Assembly (NCBI GenBank): GCA_014529385.2
Contig: CM043970.1
Coordinates: 42,917,279-42,981,278, forward strand
Direction: 5' to 3'
Length of the DNA stretch: 64,000 nucleotides
From: Adiantum capillus-veneris
Lineage: Eukaryota > Streptophyta > Polypodiopsida > Polypodiales > Pteridaceae
The position numbers and the translations under genes were made by a program. This document shows, in pieces, positions 55,146-64,000 of this stretch (positions are counted from its first letter, which is position 1; every line of letters begins with the position of its first letter). The notes beneath the pieces are model-generated. The model made no database searches, was not told the origin of the DNA, and was given only the letters and a program-made list of their open reading frames with translations.

Positions 55146-56765
55146 ACTTTACACATGTCTTGAGGTGAGGTGTCTTTTATGGTAAGATCAATGACTATTT
55201 TGTGTTAGTATGTTAGTGGTTAGTGTTAGTAATCAATAGAAAGTTAATGATATATTTACAATGGGTAGAATGAGGTGGTTGGTTGAAGTAAGATGGTTGA
55301 ATGAAGTGAGCAAATCCTTGTGATGGTGAAGCTTGAAGAAGTTTGAACTCACCCTTGTGTAGATTGTGGAAAAAATGACCGCTGGTCTTCTTCTTCTTCT
55401 TCGCTTCTTTACGCCGCCGCCACGGTTGACCACCACGATGAAAAGAGGATTTGTTGATGAAAAATCCTCAATTTGCAGAAGTTATCATGGTTAAAATGCT
55501 GAATTTTAGATATTTTTAGGAGAGGTAAATGAACTTGTAACATAGAAGCAATAGAGAGAGACATGGAGAGGGTGTATGTATGTAGAGGTTCATAAAAGAA
55601 CTATAGGGATGAGAGAGAAGGGTAATGGTGAAGAGGGTGGGAGAAGCCATGGAAATTGCAGGTTTGAGTGAGGGAAGGAGAGGGAGGGATGTGTAAGAGT
55701 GAGTAGGTGTGTGGAAGGGTGAGAGAAGACTAAGGGCTACTTGTGAGAAAAGTGGGCAGACTGGGGTCCACTCAAAAAATCATAGCTCATTGCTGGTAGC
55801 TCCAAAAATCATGAAAAAATTTGAGGTGATTATTCAGAGCGTGGGCTACATTTTCTCTTTTGACCATCGCTCCAAATTCGGAGTGGAGGTAGGTGCCAAA
55901 ATTCTCACCAAAAAGCCTGTTTTTTATGCCTACAAAAGTCTTTTAGTGGCCCCCTCCTTTGTTGAATTTGTACAAGGCATCCAAGAGTGAGCCCCTCCTT
56001 TGTCATATCATAATACAAAGCATCCAAGTTGCCCTTGACACATGCATGGAGGAGGATTATTGGTGAATAAAGAAATATATACATGGTGGGACTAGTGTAT
56101 GGACTATTCATGGACTTTAGCTCAATGAGCACATGGTGTTAGAATAATGAGTAAAAATAATAATAAAAATATGGAGGAGTTATGGATATGGAAAGATATT
56201 GGAATCATATGATATGGTCCCTCCTTGAATTATTTTGGGTGAAAGAGGAAAAGGTATGCAAGTAAATAATATAATAAACGTAACCAATGAGTAGAAATAA
56301 ATTTTTTGTTTTCACGAGGGTGAGGGTGAAAATGTGGGAGTGATTTGTATAAAGGAAAAATATGAGGTTAGAGTATGTACATATTGGCAAAAAATATACT
56401 TATGGTGTAAGAGGATGAAAGAAGGCATACACAGGTTTAATAAAACACACACCTAAGTAGAAATATATAAATAAAATACCAAAATAATTATAAAAAATCT
56501 CTATATTTAGGCCATATATACAATGAAATATTTACACACAAAGAGGCCATAATATACTTTTATTTTTTTATTTTTTTATTTTTTTTGGCTCAACTAGCCC
56601 AGTGACTAGCTAGCTGAGGGTTTTTAAGGAGATATGGGAAAAGTCCCGTAACTCACACACGCCTATGTACAGTGAAATGGTAGGGATAGCCATAGTGTTT
56701 GGGTGAATTTGTTAGGGTGAGGTAGCTTACTATGGCAATTATGGAAAACCGAAAAACGGCTATCA
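54085..56765 (-). repeat. 5' LTR of the gag-only element (2681 bp)
   Basis: Plus-strand ends TGAGGCGGTCCGGG and ACGGCTATCA. Nearly identical to 48870-51561 with scattered single-base changes. An AG microsatellite lies at 55101-55143. Confidence 0.92.
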
Positions 56766-56769
56766 CTAG

Positions 56770-58048
56770 CTAGTGCATGAAGACGAAAGCTTCAATCACT
56801 AAGCAAACACTTAAAAACACAACATCAATTCCCTCACGGTCTCAAACCCAAGACCTCACACACCTTCAAAAATGGTGAGAGCTAGCGGGGTATGAGAGTA
56901 GATTGAGAGGAAGAAGGAGTAGTCTTACGAGAAAGAAGTATATCTTCTCACATAATCACTCATAATAGCTTAGCATAGCTTAGTAATTAGCATGGTAGAG
57001 GAGATGAGCATGCATTGAAGCTTGGCTCTTCGCTGGATTTGCATCACAAAGCCAAGAGTTCTTAGTGTAGGCCTCCCTTCTCACAAGCTTGGAGTAGATG
57101 ATGAGCTTTCCATTAAAGCTTGAGAAGGAGAGAGAGACTCTTCTTTCTTCACACATGAGATTGTGTGAGTGTGTGTGTGTGTGTGATAATGCCTTGCCAA
57201 AATCAGCCCCCTCTCTCTCTTGGTTGACCCCTCCTGCAAATTACTCTTGCTGGCACCCCATTGGACCCTGCAAAGCTTAGCCAATCATAATTGAGAAGCA
57301 TAAGTGATAGCCTTGTGACATGTGTCCCCCTTTCCCCTTTTGTAAGAGCTTTAGGTAATTAAATAATGCAACTAAACTCTCATTGGACCCCTTTGTCTTC
57401 TGGCCAATAGGAATCAGGCAAGCCATGGGGCTGTTGAATGCTCATTGGACCCCTTGGGAGACTGTCCAATAGTCTTATAGAGAGATTAATTCTTATTGGT
57501 TCTTTTATTAAGTGTTTTTAAATGAATTAAACTAGATTTAGTCTAGCCTAATTCTCATTGGTCCACCTCTATGGCCATCCAATAGGATTTGAGTGCACCT
57601 TGTGGGCAACTGGGCTAGGGAGCTGACATGTGTCCCCTATTCCCTTTGTGTAAAGGGAGCCTGTGAGTGTGAGTGAGTGAGTGTGTGTGTGTGTGTGTGT
57701 GTTTCTCTCTCATCCCCTACTTACAGGGCTCGCCCCCTCCTATGTAGGAGTCTTGAAGACTTTTGTGTACACTCACAAAGCATGCAATTTCACTAAGCTT
57801 GACCATTTGGACATAACCTTTGAATTTTGGAACCTTAGGGTCTTTGATTAAGCCCATTGTTGCACATTGCTCTTTTGCAGATGGCCCCCCTTTGGATCCT
57901 TATTTTCCCTCCTTTGGATCCCTATTGTGGCCAGTCTGCCAGCTTAACCAATATTCTAGCTTTTTCTCCCCTGGCACTTCCCCATATTAAATGATCAGTT
58001 TAACATGAGAAAATCATTTAGGAGAATTAGATACTAGTTATTATGACA
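56770..58048 (-). repeat. 5' LTR of element D, second segment
   Basis: Continues the LTR from ctagtgcatgaagacg to GTTATTATGACA, matching 41532-42893 apart from the shorter GT run and a few small deletions (for example near 57840). It ends next to the GGGA target repeat. Confidence 0.88.
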
Positions 58049-58156
58049 GGGATGTTGCACACGCTGACCTTGAGTTGTGTTTTCATCCCTCTTGCTCCAT
58101 GGTTTGCATGCCCAAGCTCCCAAAATAGGAATGTTAATTGAGGCTCCGATACAAGT
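58049..58156 (-). other. right remainder of element C with degenerate primer site
   Basis: Short sequence between the D target repeat and a possible C LTR end. Reverse strand at 58142-58154 reads TTGTATCGGAGCC, a degenerate initiator-Met type site, followed by ctcccact, the inferred LTR terminus shared with 36138. Confidence 0.4.
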
Positions 58157-60219
58157 GGGAGGCCTAGTGCCAGGGAACTACATGCTCCTCATGACCATCC
58201 CTATCTATTCTTATAGTGAAACCTATTCTTTGTGGTTGCATAGTAATGAAACCTAGCCTATTCTCTAGCTTATACCAAGTGTATACAAGAGTTCTATGTT
58301 TCTTTGCTCAATTTTAGACCTAATTCAAGTTTGAATGCAAAATTTTCACTTTCCATCGATACAAATGATTTAGTCGATCTCCATATGACAAGCTATACAA
58401 GATTTGAAGTCAAATTTAAACAAATTGTAAAGTTCTTGTAACAATTTTCAATGGAGCATGCATTGCAACAACACTTTTGAAGCTTAAAAAGGGGGATAGC
58501 TAGTTACCTAAACACCCACAAGTCACCAAGCTAAGGTGTTAAGGTGACTAATTGGATTGATTTTGCCTAAGATCTAGGCATTCAAAGGAATACTATGTAC
58601 CCTCAAATATAGTTTACAAGTAGTTTCCTCCCTCTCTTGAAATTTTGTTTAGAGGAAGGTACAGCCAAATATATTTAAAGAAGGGAGAGATAAAGAACAA
58701 GAATGACCTAGAATTAACCATGAAAAAAGTAATATGAATTTTATAGGTCAAATTATGTGATATGTAGAATTAATCCAAAAAAATCCTCAATTGGCATTTT
58801 ATCTTTGATTTGAGTGGTAAAAAAAAAAATTTTGGGCATAAAAATGAATGGTATGCCATGTTTGAAATGGTATACGTATTGAATTATAATTTCCTTTAGA
58901 TTTTACCCTATCCTACACAATTTAAAGGTAATGTCTCCCTACAAAATTATTATACCCTACACAATTATATCATACAAGATAGCACTAAATTATCCTACCC
59001 TACATAATTTGATCATACAAGATAGCAATGTGTTAAAATTTCTTCAAAAAGGAAGCTAGAAAATATATGGGATTATGTGTATTTTCTCAAAGAAAGGTGT
59101 ACATGAAGGGGAAAAAATAACTTCAACTTGCCTACATATAAGGGCTCGTTTGTTGTAAGGCAGCCTCTTCTTCTGGTTATGGCATGCCTTGTCTAACTTA
59201 CAAGCTACCTATTTCAATCAAGAATTCATCATTGTTGCTTTGCTTGCAATTGGGACATCTTCCTATACAATCTAGCTACCTTGAGGAGTTAACTAACCAC
59301 CAAATGCCACCGCAGCCCCACCCTCGTGTCGCAAGCACAAAATTGATGAGGAATACATTACTTATCTGTGAGCTAGTCACCAAAACCACCTTCTATGAGT
59401 TCACGATACAACAACTAATTCTCAATAGAATTCCCCAATAAGGCCACTGATACAGGCCCCAACACCGTGATTTCTCTTCTAGCGTGCATATTTGTCATTT
59501 TCATGTATTCCTTTGTTACAACTTGGAATGTTGCCATAAGTCTCTTAAATTCACCTCCTTTGACATCTCCTTCCCTTGTGAAAATCTCCTTATTTTGGGC
59601 AACATCAACACAATGTATCGCTTAATGCTTTCACACTAGCATCTCTTGTGGATGACAAGCTTAAATAAAGTGGTGGATTGAAATATGTTGGATCTTCACT
59701 CCTCAAGTTTTAATGCACAAAGGAGTGGTGATTCAAGAATATGTATCAACTAAAAATGAATAGGTCCATCCCTATTAACAATAGGGATGTTATACCCCTA
59801 CTAAAAATAGGGATGGACATTCTATTTATAAACAAGGTGAAGGTTCACTTTGGCATTGTAAACCAATGAAAAGGACCCAAATGAGGCTCTTAGATGAAAG
59901 AAAATTTTACAAACTAAGATGTTAAAGAAGACTTCAATGCTTCACATTCAAATATCAAATGTGTGCCTATCTTCATCATCATTGAGGCTTGTTTTAGAAA
60001 GTCGAAAAACTGGCTATGTATAATCTTACTTGTGTTTTGGATTTTGAACCCTCCATTTCATAGTATAACTCAATGAACTCCTCAATTGATGTGATCTATA
60101 TATTTTGTGCTCATGACCATAGTCATCAAACTCATACAATCCTTTGTGTCGACCTCATAGACAGTTGTGAAGATTCTTTGGCAATGCTCTAGATCATGCT
60201 AAAGACTCAATGTAGATAG
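58157..60219. other. AT-rich non-coding sequence
   Basis: The first tens of bases are likely LTR of element C. The rest is AT-rich, with stops in all frames apart from a short frame at 59184-59441 that shows no recognised motif. No RNA gene or transposase is seen. Confidence 0.45.
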
Positions 60220-60678
60220 TGGGAACCTGCCCTTGGAAGCAGTTTCTACAAATTACTTAGCAAAGTTATCAGTAGTTACTAGTTTGTAGTTGTACAATCA
60301 ATCAGAACTAGTATAGGTACGTATAAATAGGACCCATTATTTTCATTTTGGGTATGTCAATTGATCTGTCAATATTTCCTTTGTGAGAGCCTGTTTGTAT
60401 CATTCACAAGTCTTTGGAATTCTTGTACAATCTTGTAACTGGGCACTAAGCGCAGCATCAGCTGTACTTTCAAAGTTTTGCTCATGAACTCATAAATCTG
60501 AATATTCTTAGCTCCTATCATCTGAATCCATTCTTTCAGTTCAGTTCAGTTATCTGTCTGATTTTCCCTCGTAGCATTATGAAGTCTGGTTTTATTCATT
60601 TTATCTAATATGATATATCTAACATTTGACTCTGAAGTTCTAAACCTTGAATAATTTTCAAGTGACCTGCTCATTCCA
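60220..60678 (+). repeat. possible LTR of an unclassified element (forward)
   Basis: Starts TGGGAACCTGCC, has a TATA box GTATAAATAGGAC at about 60321 and ends near CTCATTCCA, followed by TTTTGGTGATCACGG, which may be a primer site. Downstream (60760-61160) is a broken gag-like stretch with MPPHQHEEGERLQC and a helical AKME-AECVQTAILRW segment. Only one copy in this orientation, so the boundaries are uncertain. Confidence 0.4.
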
Positions 60679-60759
60679 TTTTGGTGATCACGGTGTGGTG
60701 AGGTAAAGCTCTTGTTAGGAACGAGCGTTCTACTTAGAATTTAGAGCCAAATCAATGAT

Positions 60760-61160
60760 TCACAATGCCGCCACATCAGCATGAGGAAGGAGAGCGACTA
60801 CAATGTTTGTTGAAGACTAGGACCACATCAGCACAGTAGTTGAATCGGAGCAAGGCTCTAATGATGAATCACGCTCTTAGAATGAGGAAACTGATGCCAA
60901 TCCGGGAGAAGAGGGGTGGAATCTAGTAGCTGGCCTTTGACCTCTTTTGGGTGGCATTTTTAATCTGTATTTGCTCTAATGCCAACTCGGAAAGAGTTTG
61001 CCTGTCTATAGCAGCTTTAGCTCAAGCCACCATGATCGCCAAAATGGAATGAGCTGAATGTGTTCAAACAGCTATTCTACGTTGGTAGTTAGAGTTATTT
61101 AAGTTCAAACTCAGATGTCACGTTAGACTCACTGCATTGGAAGAGAAGATTGGAACTGAA
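60760..61160 (+). pseudogene. possible gag N-terminal remnant
   Basis: Traces of coding sequence beginning MPPHQHEEGERLQCLL near 60771 and a later helical part rich in Gln, Ala and Glu. Broken by several stops. Assigned only because it follows an LTR-like sequence and has the composition of gag N-termini. Confidence 0.3.
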
Positions 61161-61199
61161 ATGACAAAATACTGGAAAAGACAAATGGAACTGGAATTA

Positions 61200-61529
61200 T
61201 AAAGACACTGGAAATGACACTAGAAATAGAGTTGTATTATTCACATGATAAAAGGGTACAAATGGGAATTAGTATTAATTGAGAACACAATGTACATTAG
61301 CCAATGGCTCAAGATACAAGTATTAAGCTTTGGATTACAACCCAGAGTAAGCAAGAAGAGAGAGAGAGAGAGAGAGAGTCGAAATGAAATAGTGGATCCT
61401 ATTTATAGCATCCGATGCCGTCTAAATGACTGTGTACTATCAATTTACTGTGGTAACTATCTTTGGAGTACTGCTTCTAGAAGCCTCCGATGCACTCACC
61501 TGCCAGTTGCCTGCTAAGGCCTGTTCCCA
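61200..61529 (-). repeat. possible LTR of the same type in reverse
   Basis: On the reverse strand it starts TGGGAACAGGCC (61529) and has GATGCTATAAATAGGATCC, similar in layout to the forward copy with its TATA about 100-130 bp in. A GA microsatellite lies at 61351-61378. Confidence 0.35.
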
Positions 61530-62638
61530 CCTTCTACAATGATCTCCTCTTCATAATTTTGGTTCTCACACCGTCGCCTCATTGTCACACACGAACGTGT
61601 ATATATACATGCTTATAAACACACATGCATAGATCCACACATTGCCACACACACTCACACACATTATACCACTTATGCAAAGATATGCACACATCTTGTC
61701 CTCTATTAGCTCAATTTGTTAAGAACATAATTTCATTAATTAGTTTCTTGTTAATCATTGGCTCTTTATTACGTTAATGTGTTAATAGCTTATTTGAATT
61801 TATTTAATTTGTTAAATAAGTGTTTTGTCAAATAAGAGTAAAAGTTTAATCTTGAACCTCTATTTTATTGAGACAAAAAATCTCCAAGTTTGATAAACTT
61901 TAAAACAAAAGAGTGCCTAGACATTGACACATTGAAACAAAGAGACAATTAGAGGGATTGTTAGATTAAACATTGTATACATGGAGAGATAGAGAGACTT
62001 GCACATAGAGATATATAAAGGTAAACTGGGAGATAGAAATGAAATGGAGATGGGAAATAGAAATAAGTGCATGGAAAACAAAAGATATAGAATAGAATAG
62101 AGAAATGTAGAAGAGAGATACAAAGAGATTGAGAGATAGTTACATAAATTTGAGAGAAATGAAGAGGACATGAAAGATAGAGAGTGACAGAAACCAGAGA
62201 GGGAGGCCGATAAAGATACAAATAAAGAGATATATAGAGTAAGAAGGGAGAGGAAGAGGGATAGAGAGAGAGAGAGAGAGAGAGGTAGAATTAAACAGAG
62301 ATGGATATACATATCACTTGAATTATAGAGATAAAGATAGAGGGAGGTAGTTGAAATATAAAGTCAAAGAGTAGTACAGAGCTCTAAAACTAGATTCGCA
62401 TACAAATAGAGAGTAGAAGAAATATAGAGGTATGGAGAGAACGAGATAAAGCCGTAGGCAGATGTTCAAATAGATATGCATAGATTTCTCTCCCTCCTAT
62501 AATAGAAGGATACAGAGAGGTGGTAGAAATATATAGATAAAGAATTGTAGAGATACACACATCCACATTGAGCCTTAAATACTATCTAACTACCTTTCAA
62601 GCACCACCCTTAACATTGTCACCTACTTCCACTTTTCT
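61530..62638. other. non-coding, purine-rich region
   Basis: A CA/CACA-rich segment near 61600-61690, an AT-rich part, then about 600 bp (61930-62540) of AGAGATA-like purine-rich sequence. The long open frame on the opposite strand (62312-61917, Ser/Leu/Tyr repeats) is a by-product of this composition. Confidence 0.6.
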
Positions 62639-64000
62639 TTGTATTTTTTCGAGAAACACCAACGAGGTGTGAACCCCCCTCTTACACCAATACTAAGTCC
62701 ACCTCATGGCCCTTCATCATTTTTTTGCATGGAGATTATTACTCTCCTCACCCACTACTTCTCATGGGTCGACTTGCATGCAGCTCTGCTACACCCCCAC
62801 CTCATACAATATGTGGGCCTCCCACTACATGGCGGTTACACTGTGAAGCTGGGCTCCAACTCACCACAAGATTTGGCTTGTGTAGCCATGGCTTTAAACT
62901 CGGATTTGGTGAAGAGGGAAACATACTATTTGAGAGCTATTGTGCATGATGCTACCACCTTGCAATTCATAGAAAGACTCCTTGGCCCCTTCTCCTACAT
63001 ACATCCAAGTTCATCCATGGAAGGCTCCATGTAGTAAGTTTCTAGTTAGCATTGTGTATAGTGGACATCAATAACACGTGGGCTCATTTGATAACACCTG
63101 CTTTTCGTTGTTTGGCACATGTTTTTGTTGTTGGATGTGATGGTGGGGCAGGTATAGAGGAATCCCTTACTTTTGTACATTTTTTCCTTGGCTTGTAGGG
63201 AACTAACTCTAGCAAATGGGATGCTCCACTTGCAATTCTTGGGTATGATTGTACCCTGCCTCCCCCCCCCCCTTCTATTGTCCAAGGCCTACTCCTCTGC
63301 ATCAAGTAGCAACCCTTCCATAAAGCGCTGGTGGATGTTGATAAAGGCGCTCTAGCTATAGGTGACTCTACTGATCTTCTGGTGCTAGACCAACTTGGCA
63401 TCCCTGCTTGGCTCAACTTGACATCTATGCAATTGCTTAAGAAAACCCTGCAGCTGCTGCCTATAGGGTTTTAAAAATTGCTACCAATCTTTGTTCCATA
63501 CAGGGTGATGATGGCAGAGAGCACTGGGAATGGCTGGGAAATTCCCCACACATCATGAGAAAATTTATGGACGTGCATGGCAAGAAGTTACATAATGATC
63601 CCCTCATTAAGCAAAGGAAGAAGCATCTTCTTCAAGGAGCCCCCTCCTTGTCATTATCCCCCCCTAGATGAAGATGAGGTTGCTATTACCACCCAAAATT
63701 TCTCAGTGTCCTCTCCTTCCTTGGGTATTGCAAAGAAACCCTTTGAAACCTACACTGATCCTTACATCCCTGGTAGGCTCCTTGAAGTCTACTTAGGTGA
63801 AGCCAGCAAGCCTTGGACTCTTGGAAATTTTTCCCCACTGGCTCCCTTAACTAAAGGCCCTCACCCTCATCAATGATAGAGACAAGGAGGCTGTGAAGGT
63901 AGGGTTGCAACAGATTCTACATAATAATTGCTCCACTATCATTGAGTCTTACTTAATGGCATGCCTGTTTACTATGGGGGTCTTTGAAACACAAAGATGC
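62639..64000 (+). pseudogene. decayed coding sequence of unknown family, continuing past the window
   Basis: Several consecutive protein-like stretches on the plus strand. 62639-63034 includes YVGLPLHGGYTVKLGSNSPQ and VKRETYYLRAIVHDATTLQF. 63200-63475 (after an acceptor-like cttgtag) includes WDAPLAILGYDCTL, then a TAG, then LVDVDKGALAIGDSTDLLVL. After a one-base shift, 63430-63665 includes YRVLKIATNLCSIQGDDGRE and HIMRKFMDVHGKKLHNDPLI. Then 63665-63850 includes FETYTDPYIPGRLLEVYLGE. Finally 63855-64000 is open to the edge (VKVGLQQILHNNCSTIIESY). At least one stop and three frame changes occur. Composition is coding-like and unlike the pol genes elsewhere. I do not recognise the family; it could be a host pseudogene or an unfamiliar transposon protein. 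Confidence 0.5.

Larger units (their letters stand above)
48870..56765 (-). mobile_element. gag-only LTR retrotransposon with 2.7-kb LTRs (TR-GAG-like)
   Basis: LTRs at 48870-51561 (2692 bp) and 54085-56765 (2681 bp) flank only 2523 bp of interior. The target duplication CTAG lies at 48866-48869 and 56766-56769. Deleting the element and one CTAG restores the intact LTR sequence seen at 41520-41535. The interior has a leader with a primer site at the right, one long reading frame with a retrotransposon gag domain, and a polypurine tract at the left. No protease, RT or integrase is present. This matches the architecture of terminal-repeat gag-only (TR-GAG) plant elements that must borrow pol functions. 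LTRs are nearly identical by eye, so it is the youngest insertion in this nest. Confidence 0.9.
41224..58048 (-). mobile_element. Ty3/gypsy chromovirus, element D, split by a later insertion
   Basis: The 3' LTR is 41224-42893, the internal region 42894-48561, and the 5' LTR is split into 48562-48869 and 56770-58048. Direct flanks GGGA/GGGA (41220-41223 and 58049-58052) form a 4-bp target duplication. Internal order on the reverse strand: gag, zinc knuckle, protease, RT, RNase H, integrase, chromodomain. Frameshifts and stops are present, but protein motifs are well kept. It inserted into element C. Confidence 0.88.

Noticed and set aside
61917-62312. 131-codon reverse-strand frame rich in Ser, Leu, Tyr and Ile
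   Set aside because: It is the complement of an AGAGATA-rich low-complexity tract; repetitive composition, no domain.
1-64000. tRNA, rRNA or snRNA genes
   Set aside because: I found no cloverleaf with A and B boxes and no rRNA-like block by eye; tRNA-like matches were only primer binding sites of retroelements.

Overview
This window looks like repeat-rich nuclear DNA from a land plant with a large genome. No bacterial operons, ribosome binding sites, phage genes or CRISPR arrays are visible. Almost everything is LTR retrotransposon: Ty3/gypsy chromoviruses with gag, protease, RT, RNase H, integrase and a C-terminal chromodomain, plus one decayed LINE and one gag-only LTR element. Initiator-Met-type primer binding sites, plant-style GT-AG introns and repeated AAACCCTAA telobox motifs inside one LTR family support a plant. 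I cannot name the species; a fern, lycophyte or gymnosperm seems plausible, but that is inference.

Layout. 1-3885: two successive 3' ends of chromovirus family A (+). 3886-7157: a fragment resembling the host gene at 31.4 kb, then a rearranged LTR element (-) with a gag remnant, and a head-to-head LTR (+). 7158-9512: decayed LINE (-). 9628-15513: nearly complete chromovirus E (-) with two 854-bp LTRs, lacking its protease region. 15514-18445: internally deleted family A copy (+). 18446-18955 and 27615-30822: two halves of chromovirus B (-), split by a complete family A element (18956-27614, +). That element carries another LTR element (19042-21050, +) inside its own 5' LTR. 31440-31933: the only convincing host gene piece, three 3'-terminal exons of an armadillo-like protein (+). 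31934-36137: mostly non-coding, with tandem repeats.

36138 to about 58.2 kb is a three-level nest. Old element C (-) was interrupted by element D (41224-58048, -, 1.67-kb LTRs). The 5' LTR of D was interrupted in turn by a 7.9-kb element with 2.7-kb LTRs and a single gag-containing reading frame but no pol (48870-56765, -). From 58.2 to 62.6 kb the sequence is non-coding apart from a pair of opposed LTR-like sequences. The last 1.4 kb holds a decayed coding sequence I cannot identify.

How the parts relate. Every pol I can read carries stops, frameshifts or lost catalytic residues, so no autonomous element is intact here. The gag-only element would need reverse transcriptase, integrase and probably protease from another element. 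LTR pairs, primer sites, polypurine tracts and 4-5-bp target duplications are readable for five insertions and give a relative order of events. Boundaries were counted by eye and may be off by a few bases.
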